Positions 17,066-26,145 of a stretch of DNA of 64,000 nucleotides are shown here, piece after piece. Position numbers and translations under genes: made by a program. The notes under the pieces were generated by a model, which had not been told where the DNA came from, ran no database searches, and worked only from the letters and a program-made list of their open reading frames with translations. Where the stretch lies: the NCBI RefSeq assembly GCF_037482285.1, contig NZ_JBBEYB010000011.1, positions 1 to 64,000 of the forward strand. The letters run 5' to 3'. This DNA is from Aquabacterium sp029268225 (GTDB taxonomy: Bacteria > Pseudomonadota > Gammaproteobacteria > Burkholderiales > Burkholderiaceae_C). The first letter of the stretch is position 1. Every line of letters begins with the position of its first letter.

Positions 17066-18046
17066 TCAGACGTTGTAGATATCGGCCTTGTACTTGGCCA
17101 GGTTCTCGGGGCGTGTGAACCAGTCCACGGTCGCCTTAAGACCGTCCCGGATGCTGAATTCTGGCTTGAATCCGGTCAGGTTGTGGATCTTGGTGTTGTC
17201 GCACCACAGACGGAAGACCTCTGACTTGCCGGGGCGCAGGCGCTGCTCGTCTGTGAGGAACTCGACATCGCTGTTCATCAACTCGCGGATGAGATTGAGG
17301 GTGTCACCCACAGAGATCTCGAAGTTGGAGCCGATGTTCACCGTCTCGCCGATGGCCTTGTCGCAACGGGCCAGTTCGAGGAAACCGCGACAGGTGTCAG
17401 CAACGTAGTTGAAATCGCGCGTTGGGGAGACGTCGCCGAGCTGGATTTGCTTCTTGCCGTTGGCGATCTGACTGATGATGGTCGGGATCACCGCCCGCGC
17501 CGACTGACGCGGACCATAGGTGTTGAACGGGCGCGCAATGGTGAGCGGCAGATCAAAGGCGTTGTAGAAGCTCAGGGCCATCGCGTCGGCACCGATTTTG
17601 GAGGCGCTGTAAGGCGACTGGGCCTGAAGCGGGTGCTTCTCGTCGATGGGTACGTACTGAGCGGTGCCGTAAACCTCGCTGGTGGACGTGTGAATGACGC
17701 GCTTGACGCCGTTCTCCAGGGCGGCTTGACAGATGTTCAGTGTGCCTTTGACGTTGGTGTCCACGTAGCTGTCTGGGGCGACGTAGGAGTAGGGGATGGC
17801 GATCAGGGCAGCCAAGTGAAAGACGATGTCCACATCTTTGGTGATGTGCTTGCAGTAATGGGGGTCGCGCACGTCACCGCTCAACACCTCAATGTCTTGG
17901 CGACAAGCCACATCTTCTAGCCAACCCCAGTAGTTGAAGGAGTTGTACTGCGAGAGAGCTTTGACCTGGTAGCCCTCTTTGACCAGAAGCTCAGTGAGGT
18001 GAGAGCCGATAAAGCCGTCGGCACCGGTTATTAGTACATTTTTCAT
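17066..18046 (-). CDS. legB: NDP-HexNAc 4,6-dehydratase (LegB)
   Basis: This 326-residue extended short-chain dehydrogenase opens the nonulosonate pathway by making a 4-keto-6-deoxy sugar nucleotide. NAD binding is shown by LITGADGFIGSH (residues 5-16), and the active site by TSTSEVYG with Tyr146 and Lys150 in YSASK. FNTYGPRQSARAVIPTII follows. The Thr-Ser-Glu triad, with Glu next to Ser, is typical of dehydratases rather than simple epimerases. It is the first gene of the leg operon and lies 50 bases after the ABC transporter gene. Whether the donor is UDP- or GDP-linked cannot be read from the sequence; ptmE points to GDP. Confidence 0.89.
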   Translation of the reverse strand: MKNVLITGADGFIGSHLTELLVKEGYQVKALSQYNSFNYWGWLEDVACRQDIEVLSGDVRDPHYCKHITKDVDIVFHLAALIAIPYSYVAPDSYVDTNVKGTLNICQAALENGVKRVIHTSTSEVYGTAQYVPIDEKHPLQAQSPYSASKIGADAMALSFYNAFDLPLTIARPFNTYGPRQSARAVIPTIISQIANGKKQIQLGDVSPTRDFNYVADTCRGFLELARCDKAIGETVNIGSNFEISVGDTLNLIRELMNSDVEFLTDEQRLRPGKSEVFRLWCDNTKIHNLTGFKPEFSIRDGLKATVDWFTRPENLAKYKADIYNV

Positions 18047-18096
18047 ATAACGAAGGTGTCGTGTTTATGTATGACTTTTTCTTACATGCACGATTT

Positions 18097-19881
18097 TTAG
18101 GAACCGACAAGATCCTTGTAGGTCACCCAACGGGGGGCGGCCTTGGCTTCCAGGGAGAGAATGGCATCACATCCTGAGAGGGTTCCCAGGCGATGAGCGA
18201 TCATCAGGACAGTGATGTTGTCGCCCAACTCGGTCAAAGTAGCCATGACCGTCTGCTCGGTCGCATCGTCCAACGCACTCGTCGCTTCATCAAGCACCAA
18301 AACATCGGCTTGTTTATACAGCGCACGTGCGAGCCCAATCCGTTGACGCTGCCCACCGGACAGGCGCACACCACGCTCCCCCACTGATGTGTGGTATTTC
18401 GCCGGTAGTCCCTCAATGAAGGTGGCAAGTTGCGCCTTGCGAGCCGCATCGCAAACCTGGGCGTGGTCGATTTGCTCAGCTGGCACGCCAAAAGCAATGT
18501 TTTCGGCAATCGTTGCGTCGGAAAGGAAGATGGCTTGTGGAACATGCGCAATGCGTTGCTGCCAGATGCGACGGTTGGTCGGTTTGAGTATCTGGCCTTC
18601 AATCAGTATTTCGCCTTCGGTCGCATCCAGCAAGCCCATGATGAGATCGACCAGGGTGCTCTTGCCGCTACCGGTTTGACCAACAATGCCAATGCGAGCG
18701 CCCCGGGGAATTGAGAAGCTGATTTGATCCAGGATGGGTGGACTTTCTGGCTGGTAGCGAAAAGAGACTTGTTTGAACGCGAGAAGCGGCTGCGTTAAGG
18801 CGGTCCCAGAATGCTGTGGCTGACCCAAATGAATGGGGCGAGCGTGATCATCGTTTGCCATGGGCATCGGGCGCTCAAGCAGCGCAAGCACATCGTGAAG
18901 TTGATGCCGGTTGCCATTAACAGATGACCAGGCCGCATACACCTGCTGCATTTGTGGGAGCAGTCGCTGTGCACCGATTGCAAGTGCGCCCAGCACAGGG
19001 ATGGCGCCTGTCATGCCCCCGTCCTGAGCGCTTAGCCAAAAGGCGAGGCCTACGATCATGACCATGCCTGCAGACTCGATGACATAACGCGGAGCGGCTG
19101 CGATGAAGCTGTTTGTGGCCTGCGCACGCCGCATCCGGTGGTCTAGGAATGCAAACCTGCTGTGATAGAGCGGTTGTGACCCGTCGAGCAGGACATCTCG
19201 GATCCCCCCAAGACCTTCCTGCACGGCCTGCATGCGACCAGTCTCGTATTGGGCGATGAGCCGACTGTTTTGGTCCAGTCGCTTTCGGCTGAACCAACTC
19301 ATCAGGCCGTACAGGATGGTGAACCCGGTGCCGGCCAAGAGGGCGGTGTTGAAATCAATGAAGAACAGCATGGTGAGGATAGACAAGGTCATGACCAACG
19401 CCACCACGGCCTGAATGGCTTGAACAAGGATACCGTTGGTGACCGCATTCACCTTCTGGATGCCAGCCAGGATTTGACTGGTGTTCTGGCTGACGTGCCA
19501 GGCATAGGGTTGGTAGAGGGTGCGACGATAGACCTCGCCACCCAAATCAGCGCCCAAACCGAATGTGAATCGATATATTGCCCACATGAGTAGGATCCTG
19601 ATCGCAGCAGCTCCCACTGCAATCAGGCAAAACAGAATCCCGGCTGCGACGAGCAGCTTGTCCGATTCAATCCCGAAAACGTTAAGCGCGCGCCCAACAA
19701 TCGGATATTGATCGGCGAGCCCGGGGTTGGCCAGAAGGCCGAGGAAGGGCACAACGGCGCCGAGGGTGGCCATTTCCGCAGCCGCGCCGACGAGCATCAG
19801 CAGGCACAACGCGATCATCTGTAAGCGCCGACGCGGCGATACCTGCCGCATAAGGCGCTTGAAATCGTTGGAAAAGCTCAT
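18097..19881 (-). CDS. ABC exporter, PglK/MsbA-like glycolipid flippase
   Basis: The 594-residue half-transporter has six predicted transmembrane helices in the first 320 residues. The ATPase domain follows: Walker A GQTGSGKST (401-409), signature LSGGQ (507-511), Walker B VLVLDE (527-532) and a switch His in MIAHRLG. The layout and the APRYVIESAGM stretch before the last helix pair resemble PglK of Campylobacter, which flips lipid-linked oligosaccharides. Position between sugar-nucleotide genes and the leg operon suggests that it flips the undecaprenyl-linked repeat unit. No Wzx-type flippase is present in the window. A general lipid or peptide exporter remains possible. Confidence 0.85.
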   Translation of the reverse strand: MSFSNDFKRLMRQVSPRRRLQMIALCLLMLVGAAAEMATLGAVVPFLGLLANPGLADQYPIVGRALNVFGIESDKLLVAAGILFCLIAVGAAAIRILLMWAIYRFTFGLGADLGGEVYRRTLYQPYAWHVSQNTSQILAGIQKVNAVTNGILVQAIQAVVALVMTLSILTMLFFIDFNTALLAGTGFTILYGLMSWFSRKRLDQNSRLIAQYETGRMQAVQEGLGGIRDVLLDGSQPLYHSRFAFLDHRMRRAQATNSFIAAAPRYVIESAGMVMIVGLAFWLSAQDGGMTGAIPVLGALAIGAQRLLPQMQQVYAAWSSVNGNRHQLHDVLALLERPMPMANDDHARPIHLGQPQHSGTALTQPLLAFKQVSFRYQPESPPILDQISFSIPRGARIGIVGQTGSGKSTLVDLIMGLLDATEGEILIEGQILKPTNRRIWQQRIAHVPQAIFLSDATIAENIAFGVPAEQIDHAQVCDAARKAQLATFIEGLPAKYHTSVGERGVRLSGGQRQRIGLARALYKQADVLVLDEATSALDDATEQTVMATLTELGDNITVLMIAHRLGTLSGCDAILSLEAKAAPRWVTYKDLVGS

Positions 19882-19931
19882 TTGCTAGTGGCTTGCTACG
19901 TGTCGTAAACAACCAGACGGTTCAGGCAGCA

Positions 19932-20951
19932 TCATTGGTTGATGTACCAAGGCATTGAGGTTTGAATGCCGAAGAAGATGTCGTGCGTCGGGGCGTAGCC
20001 GAGCAGGCTTTGCGCTTTGCCAATGTTGGCCTGGGAGTGGCGCACATCGCCAGCGCGGAAGTCGCGGTAAACCGGGGCCTTGTCGTAGGCGACGGCGTTC
20101 TGCCCAAGCGCTTGGCGCAGTGCGCTGACAAGCTGGTTGAGCGTGGTGCGGTCGCCCACGGCCACGTTGTAGACCTGGTTGCGTGCGCGGTCTTCCGCCA
20201 CGGTGGCGGCCAGCAGGTTGGCCTGCACGGCATTGGCCACAAAGCAGAAGTCGCGGCTGGTTTCGCCATCGCCATTGATGAAGATGTCGTCGCCCTGGAT
20301 CATGGCGGCGGTCCACTTCGGAATCACAGCCGCATAAGCACCATCCGGGTCTTGTCGCGGGCCGAAAACATTGAAGTAGCGCAGCCCAATGGCGTTAAAA
20401 CCATAACAACGCGCAAACACGTCGGCATACAGCTCGTTCACATACTTGGTCACCGCGTAGGGGCTCAGCGGTTTGCCAATGTTCTCTTCCACCTTGGGCA
20501 GCGCGGGGTGGTCGCCATAGGTTGAGCTGCTGGCGGCGTAGGTAAAGCTGCGCACCTTGGCATCGCGCGCCGCCACCAGCATGTTCAAAAAGCCGCTGAT
20601 GTTGGTAGCGTTGGTGGTGATCGGGTCGGCCAGGCTGCGCGGCACGCTGCCCAGTGCGGCCTGGTGCAGCACGTGGTCTATGCCTTCGCAGGCTTGCTGG
20701 CAGTCTGCCAGTTCGCGAATGTCGCCCTTGATGAAACGAAAGCGTGCCCATTGGTCAGGCGTCACCAGGCTTTGCACTTCGTCCAGGTTGCGCTGGTGGC
20801 CGGTGGCAAAGTTGTCCAGGCCCACCACGCGTTGGTCCAGCTTCAGCAGGGTTTCAAGCAGGTTGCTGCCAATGAAGCCGGCCACGCCGGTCACCAGCCA
20901 GGTCTTGGGGGCCAGGGGCAGGGCCTGGCAAAGTTGTTCGTAACGGGTCAT
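19932..20951 (-). CDS. wbpP: UDP-HexNAc 4-epimerase (WbpP/TviC family)
   Basis: The 339-residue extended SDR enzyme interconverts UDP-GlcNAc with UDP-GalNAc or the matching uronic acids. The N-terminal tail before the cofactor loop (LVTGVAGFIGSN, residues 19-29) is longer than in GalE and is usual for WbpP. AASSSTYGD and the Tyr165/Lys169 pair in YAVTK form the active site. RYFNVFGPRQDPDGAYAAVI is characteristic of the group. Together with the dehydrogenase gene behind it, it forms the same pair as wbpO/wbpP and tviB/tviC and predicts UDP-GalNAcA. Confidence 0.9.
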   Translation of the reverse strand: MTRYEQLCQALPLAPKTWLVTGVAGFIGSNLLETLLKLDQRVVGLDNFATGHQRNLDEVQSLVTPDQWARFRFIKGDIRELADCQQACEGIDHVLHQAALGSVPRSLADPITTNATNISGFLNMLVAARDAKVRSFTYAASSSTYGDHPALPKVEENIGKPLSPYAVTKYVNELYADVFARCYGFNAIGLRYFNVFGPRQDPDGAYAAVIPKWTAAMIQGDDIFINGDGETSRDFCFVANAVQANLLAATVAEDRARNQVYNVAVGDRTTLNQLVSALRQALGQNAVAYDKAPVYRDFRAGDVRHSQANIGKAQSLLGYAPTHDIFFGIQTSMPWYINQ

Positions 20952-20961
20952 GTCAAGGTCT

Positions 20962-22239
20962 TCACAGGCGGCCGTCGGCGGCGCCCAAGGGCAAAATGCT
21001 TTTCACATCAAACACCACAGCGTTGGGCACGCCCAAGGCTTTCAGCCCAGCTTCACCCAGCTCCATGAACTGCTGATGTCCCACGGCCAGGATCACGGCG
21101 GCGTACTGGCCAGGCTGGGGGGCCTCGGTCAGGCATTGCAGGCCGTATTCGTGCTGGGCCTCGGCTACGTCAATCCAGGGGTCGAAAATGTCCACCTGGG
21201 TGTTGTAGCCCTGCAGGGCTTTCACAATGTCCACCACCTTGGTGTTGCGCACATCGGGGCAGTTTTCTTTGAAGGTCAGGCCCAGCACCAGCACCTTGCT
21301 GCCCAGCACGGGCAGGCCCTTGCGCAACATCAGCTTCACGGTTTCGTCGGCCACGTGGGCGGCCATGCTGTCGTTGATGCGCCGGCCTGCCAAAATCACC
21401 TCGGGGTGGTAGCCCACCTCTTGTGCCTTGTGCGTCAGGTAGTACGGGTCCACGCCAATGCAGTGCCCACCCACCAAACCGGGGCGGAAGGGCAAGAAGT
21501 TCCACTTGGTGCCAGCGGCTTGCAGCACCTCCAGGGTGTCAATGCCCAGTTTGTGAAAAATCAGGCTCAGCTCGTTCATCAGCGCAATGTTCACGTCGCG
21601 CTGGGTGTTTTCGATCACCTTGGCGGCCTCGGCCACCTTGATGCTGCTGGCTTTGTGCGTGCCTGCGGTGATGATCTGGCCGTACAGTGCGTCCACAGCG
21701 TCGGCCACCTCGGGGGTGCTGCCGCTGGTCACCTTCTTGATGGTGGGCAGGCGGTGCTCTTTGTCACCGGGGTTGATGCGCTCGGGGCTGTAGCCGCAGA
21801 AAAAGTCGACGTTGAAGGTCAGGCCGCTGAACTTTTCCAGCACGGGCACGCACACCTCTTCGGTGGCACCGGGGTACACGGTGGACTCGTAGATCACGAC
21901 ATCACCGGCCTTGAGCACCTTGCCCACGGTCTGGCTGGCTTTGACCAGCGGGGTCATGTCAGGGCGGTTGGCCTGGTCCACCGGGGTGGGCACGGTGACG
22001 ATGTACACCTGAGCCTGGCGCAGCTCTTCGGCCTGGCAGCTGTAGCGCAGGTGCGTGGCTTGGCGCAGCTCTTCAGCACTGCATTCCAGGGTGTGGTCCT
22101 GCCCGGCTTGCAGCTCTGCAATGCGTGCAGGGTTGATGTCAAAGCCAATGACCGGGCGTTGCTTGCCAAACTCGACAGCCAAGGGCAGGCCCACATAGCC
22201 CAGGCCAATGACGGCCACAGTGCAATCTTGCAAGTTCAT
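20962..22239 (-). CDS. wbpO: UDP-HexNAc 6-dehydrogenase (WbpO/TviB family)
   Basis: The 425-residue protein oxidises C6 of a UDP-N-acetylhexosamine twice with NAD, giving the uronic acid. Visible features are the NAD loop AVIGLGYVGLPLA (9-21), TVPTPVD, YESTVYPGATEE and the catalytic Cys260 in GGHCIGVDPYYLT. The C-terminal domain (VLVLGLTFKENCPDVRN) binds the UDP part. The product probably becomes UDP-GalNAcA through the epimerase encoded next. The gene starts two bases after the wzc stop codon. Confidence 0.91.
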   Translation of the reverse strand: MNLQDCTVAVIGLGYVGLPLAVEFGKQRPVIGFDINPARIAELQAGQDHTLECSAEELRQATHLRYSCQAEELRQAQVYIVTVPTPVDQANRPDMTPLVKASQTVGKVLKAGDVVIYESTVYPGATEEVCVPVLEKFSGLTFNVDFFCGYSPERINPGDKEHRLPTIKKVTSGSTPEVADAVDALYGQIITAGTHKASSIKVAEAAKVIENTQRDVNIALMNELSLIFHKLGIDTLEVLQAAGTKWNFLPFRPGLVGGHCIGVDPYYLTHKAQEVGYHPEVILAGRRINDSMAAHVADETVKLMLRKGLPVLGSKVLVLGLTFKENCPDVRNTKVVDIVKALQGYNTQVDIFDPWIDVAEAQHEYGLQCLTEAPQPGQYAAVILAVGHQQFMELGEAGLKALGVPNAVVFDVKSILPLGAADGRL

Positions 22240-22241
22240 GA

Positions 22242-24479
22242 TTACTGCTTATCAGAGGTGTAGTTGTAGGCGCGATAGCGGTAGCGGCTGTATTTGTTGC
22301 CGTATCGACGTTTGTCAACATTGATGCCGTTGAAGATCACGCCTTGGACCGTAACTCCGACCTGTTTCAGTCGTTTGGTTGTTTCTTCCACCTCGCCCAG
22401 CGTGGACACGTCTTCCCGTGCCACTAGGAAAACAGTGCCCACTTGCGGTGCCAGCACCGCGGTGTCGGCCACTGCAAGCACGGGCGGGGTGTCGATCAGC
22501 ACAATGTCGTAAGCCGATGCAATGTCTTTCAAAAGCTGGCTTGTGTGAGGAGACATTAACAATTCAGCCGGGTTTGGGGGTACCGAACCAGTTGTCACAA
22601 AATCCAGCCCCGGTGCAAGGTTTTTATGCACGACCTTGTCCAAGGTTTGGGTGCCTGCGATCAATTCGCTCAGACCCATACCGCGTTCAATCCCAAAAAA
22701 TTGGTGAATGTGGCCTTTGCGCATGTCCGCATCGACGAGCAGCACACGTTTATCAGAGGCTGCCAGCACGGCAGCAAAGTTGGCGCTGGTAAACGATTTG
22801 CCGATACCGGGGGTTGCTCCGGTGATCAGCACAATACGGTTGGGCGCATCGAGCATAGCGAACTGCAGTGCGGTGCGCAGGCTGCGCAGGCTCTCGACCG
22901 CAGGCTCGTCAGGGTGTGTCAGGGACAGCAGGTGGGTGCCGGGCTGCTCGGCCTTGACGGTCTGCGCCAGTTTGGCCTGAATGGCACTGTGCGGCACGGT
23001 GGCAAAGACATGAAGGCCGAGGTGTTGTTCAAGTTCTGACGGGTCGGTGATGCCTGCGCGTATGGAATGGCGCAGGAAGGCCAGTGCAAAGCCCGCGACC
23101 ATGCCCCCCAGCAGGCCGATGGTCAGTACCTTGCCTTGATGAGGGCGGATGGGCCATTCAGGCACGGAAGCCACATCGATGATACGCACGTTGCCCACCT
23201 TGCCTTCCTTGACCAAGCGCATTTGCTGGTAGCTGTTGAGCAGGGTGTTGTATAACTGGTTGCTCACCTTCACATCGCGCGTGAGGTTCAACAGGTCTTG
23301 CTCCAGAGCCGGCAGGGTTTTGACCGTGCCTTCCATGGATGTGACCTGGGAGTTAAGGTCGCTGATCTGAGTATCCAGCGCTAGCATGACAGGGTGTTCG
23401 TTGGTGTAGCGTGCGCTCAGCTCTTTACGTTGTTGCTGCAAGGTCAGCAACTTTATGCGCAGCCCGGAGATCTCCGACAGCATGGCGCCGGCTTCGGCCC
23501 CAAGGTCAAACGTGCCTTGCTTCATGCGGAACTGGTTGAAACGGTTCTCGGCCGCATCCACGTCTTTCCGCACCAGGGGCAGTTGCTTTTCTAGGAACGC
23601 AAGTGTCCGCTCTGCCTCCGCCGATTTGCGGTCGTTGTTTTGCTGAACGTACAGGGTGCTAAGGCGGTTGAGGATGCGGGCGGCGCGCTCAGGGTCGCTG
23701 TCCTCAAGGGTGATCTGGATCAACCCAGACCCGCGCCCCTTCTCTGTGATGTCCAGACGACTTTGTAAAGAGCGCGTGCTGGCCAGTTTGGAAGTGCGGC
23801 GAACGGTGAACTCGGCACCGGGCAGACCGGTTGCCGCCGAAATCAGGATTTCGCCTTTTTGCCCTTGGAAGGCGAAGGGCGCAGGCATCCCCACGTGGCC
23901 CTCGACCAGTGTCTGACCTTGAGCTGTGAGCAGGCTGTAACCACTGTCTTGCAGGCGTACAGTCAGATCATGACCCCGAAACAGGGCAGGCAGCTCGAGC
24001 TTGTCGATGGTCAAGGCCTCGTTGCCGTGAACATAGCCCCTTGCACCCAGTAAGCCCGGTTGAGAGGGTGCGGTGGCACCGCGTGCCAGCCATTCACCCA
24101 ACACGGGGAGGTACTTTGGAAGCGCTTGTACGTCTAGCTTTAACTGCTCAACGGTACGGCCCACCACCAGGCGCGAACGCAGGATCTCGATCTCGGCACT
24201 GGTGGATGACTTCATGCTGAAGTCGCCTCCAGAGTCACCCAGAACAGCACCCATGCCTCCCCCTTGACCACTCTCGACCTGAATGACGGTATCGGCCTGG
24301 TAAATGGGTGTGGAAAGCTTGGTGTAGGCCCCAGCTAGCAGCAACCCGATGACTGTGGCTCCACCGATGAGCCAGCGTTGGTCAAGAGCAGTATTGAGCA
24401 GTGCCACGAGGCTAATGCCCTCGTCATCATCGCGATGGGGGGGCTGCGCGGCGGGCAGTGGCGTGGGAGATGCGGTCAT
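22242..24479 (-). CDS. wzc: Wzc-type polysaccharide co-polymerase and tyrosine kinase
   Basis: The 745-residue inner-membrane protein controls chain length and export together with Wza and Wzb. An N-terminal Wzz domain has a first helix near residues 38-54 and a second near 440-460, with a large coiled-coil periplasmic part between. The cytoplasmic BY-kinase has Walker A GATPGIGKS (554-562), A' VLLVDADMRKG and B DIVLIDTPP. The tail carries six tyrosines (726, 730, 733, 735, 738, 740), the autophosphorylation cluster dephosphorylated by Wzb. Kinase and co-polymerase are fused in one chain, as is usual in Gram-negative bacteria. Confidence 0.92.
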   Translation of the reverse strand: MTASPTPLPAAQPPHRDDDEGISLVALLNTALDQRWLIGGATVIGLLLAGAYTKLSTPIYQADTVIQVESGQGGGMGAVLGDSGGDFSMKSSTSAEIEILRSRLVVGRTVEQLKLDVQALPKYLPVLGEWLARGATAPSQPGLLGARGYVHGNEALTIDKLELPALFRGHDLTVRLQDSGYSLLTAQGQTLVEGHVGMPAPFAFQGQKGEILISAATGLPGAEFTVRRTSKLASTRSLQSRLDITEKGRGSGLIQITLEDSDPERAARILNRLSTLYVQQNNDRKSAEAERTLAFLEKQLPLVRKDVDAAENRFNQFRMKQGTFDLGAEAGAMLSEISGLRIKLLTLQQQRKELSARYTNEHPVMLALDTQISDLNSQVTSMEGTVKTLPALEQDLLNLTRDVKVSNQLYNTLLNSYQQMRLVKEGKVGNVRIIDVASVPEWPIRPHQGKVLTIGLLGGMVAGFALAFLRHSIRAGITDPSELEQHLGLHVFATVPHSAIQAKLAQTVKAEQPGTHLLSLTHPDEPAVESLRSLRTALQFAMLDAPNRIVLITGATPGIGKSFTSANFAAVLAASDKRVLLVDADMRKGHIHQFFGIERGMGLSELIAGTQTLDKVVHKNLAPGLDFVTTGSVPPNPAELLMSPHTSQLLKDIASAYDIVLIDTPPVLAVADTAVLAPQVGTVFLVAREDVSTLGEVEETTKRLKQVGVTVQGVIFNGINVDKRRYGNKYSRYRYRAYNYTSDKQ

Positions 24480-24492
24480 GAATGGGGAGGGT

Positions 24493-24924
24493 TCAGCTCA
24501 ATTGTTGGATGCGTGGCACCCAGTCAGATACACCTCGAGCGATGGCTGCGTAGGCCTCGTCGAAGGCTGATCGGGGTAGGCGATAAGGATCGGCGACGTC
24601 GAATTGGCCGAGATGGCCGATGCGGTAAACCTTGCCGCGCACAGCTGGCAGCTGCCTTTCCAGTTCGGATTTATGGCCTTGCTCCATAACCAGAATGAGG
24701 TCGCTTTGCTGGCAAAGCCAGCTGCTTACCTGCTGGGCGCGATGGGCACTAAGGTCAAGGCCATGTTCGGCCGCCACGGCTTGCGCTAACGCATCGGCCG
24801 GTTGGCCTATGAGTGCCCCTAGACCTGCCGACACCACGGTGTGGGCAGGCAACTCACGCGCGAGCAAGGCTTCGGCAATGGGGCTACGGCAGATGTTGCC
24901 CACACAAAGGGTTAGGATCCGCAT
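24493..24924 (-). CDS. wzb: Low-molecular-weight protein-tyrosine phosphatase (Wzb)
   Basis: This 143-residue cytoplasmic phosphatase shows the P-loop CVGNICRS near residues 7-14, with the nucleophilic Cys and the Arg, and the general-acid motif DPYRLP near residue 110. In capsule and exopolysaccharide systems it removes phosphate from the tyrosine tail of Wzc and so cycles polymerisation. It lies between wza and wzc with gaps of 2 and 13 bases, as in other wza-wzb-wzc operons. Confidence 0.93.
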   Translation of the reverse strand: MRILTLCVGNICRSPIAEALLARELPAHTVVSAGLGALIGQPADALAQAVAAEHGLDLSAHRAQQVSSWLCQQSDLILVMEQGHKSELERQLPAVRGKVYRIGHLGQFDVADPYRLPRSAFDEAYAAIARGVSDWVPRIQQLS

Positions 24925-24926
24925 CG

Positions 24927-26048
24927 TCAGTTGACAATGTTGCGGGTGGTCGTGATGACCTGGCTGCTGGGCAGCAACAGGCTGATGACACGGTTCCAGC
25001 GCACCAGCGGGACAGGGTCGACGTAGACGACATCACGCGCACGCAGCTCGAACCCCTCGGCCAGGGCATAGGCTGCGGGGGTGCTGCCGTTGAGGTGGTA
25101 GAGCCGTGGCTGTTCGCCAGCATCGCTGCGCAAGACGTAGATTTGCTTGGGGTCGGCAGAGGCGGGGTTGATGCCGCCGCTTTCGCCCAGGGCTTCGTTC
25201 AGGTTGAGGCGGCCGTAGCGCAAGGGTGTTGCAGTGGGGCGCAGCACTTCGCCCATCACGAAGACCTTGGCATCTTCGGTGCTGTGGACGCGGACCATGT
25301 CACCCGAGGTCAGCATGATGCGGTTGGGGTTGACGCCTTCTGCAGTCAGTTGTGGCAGGTTGACGCGGGTGGTGACGCCGTTGCGTGTGATGGCAATGGC
25401 CGAGCGGTCGGCCTTGGCATTCAAGCCACCGGCGCGCGCCAAGGCCTCGGGCAGGGTCATGGGAATGTCGTTGATGACCTGCAGGCCCGGGGTGCTCACT
25501 TCGCCGTCGATGTAGATGCGGTTGGCGCGGTAAGACTGAATCTTGACGGTGATGTCAGGGTTTTTGATGTATTTGGCCAGTTGCTTGGCGAGGCTTTGGC
25601 GAGCCTGTGTTTCGGTTAGCCCTGCGACCTTGATTTGACCAATGAAGGGGTACTGAATGAAGCCTTCGCTGTTGACCACGTAGCCGCTGGTGTCAGTGCC
25701 GGCGGTGGGGGTGGGGTTCAGGTCAGGGTGGCCCCAGACCGTGATGTGCAGCATGTCGCTGGCACCGATCTTGTAGGGGCGCGGGGTGCCGAACAGGTGC
25801 ATGACCTGTTCCGCACTGTTTTGAGGGTGGGCGTTGCGTTGTTCGCGGATCAGATCAGGGGTGATGCTGATGAGGGTGACGCCTTCGCTTTCAACTTCTT
25901 CAGTTGCCGGCTGGGCGGCTTGCTGTGTGCCCGCCATGTAAAAACCAGGCGACATGGCGCAGCCGCTCAAGGCCAGCACCATCAGGCTGGCGAGCAGTGC
26001 GGGCCAGCGCTGGAGGGAGAAAACGCGTTGAAGGGCGGTATGTTGCAT
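24927..26048 (-). CDS. wza: Outer-membrane polysaccharide export lipoprotein (Wza)
   Basis: The 373-residue protein forms the outer-membrane exit channel. The signal peptide ends in the lipobox LSGCAM, with the lipid-bearing Cys near residue 29. A poly-export domain follows (YKIGASDMLHITVWGHPDLN), then SLBB-type segments (RIYIDGEVSTPGLQVI; KVFVMGEV) and a C-terminal membrane-spanning helix (RWNRVISLLLPSS). I chose the ATG at 26048; the longer form needs a TTG at 26066 with no benefit to the signal peptide. Confidence 0.92.
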   Translation of the reverse strand: MQHTALQRVFSLQRWPALLASLMVLALSGCAMSPGFYMAGTQQAAQPATEEVESEGVTLISITPDLIREQRNAHPQNSAEQVMHLFGTPRPYKIGASDMLHITVWGHPDLNPTPTAGTDTSGYVVNSEGFIQYPFIGQIKVAGLTETQARQSLAKQLAKYIKNPDITVKIQSYRANRIYIDGEVSTPGLQVINDIPMTLPEALARAGGLNAKADRSAIAITRNGVTTRVNLPQLTAEGVNPNRIMLTSGDMVRVHSTEDAKVFVMGEVLRPTATPLRYGRLNLNEALGESGGINPASADPKQIYVLRSDAGEQPRLYHLNGSTPAAYALAEGFELRARDVVYVDPVPLVRWNRVISLLLPSSQVITTTRNIVN

Positions 26049-26145
26049 GAACAGTGTGTGGGGCAATGGGTGGCAGTGCTGTGCGCACCATGGCGAAGTA
26101 TCTTAAGCCAATGTGAATGCGGAGCGTTTCACGATGTGGCGGCGC

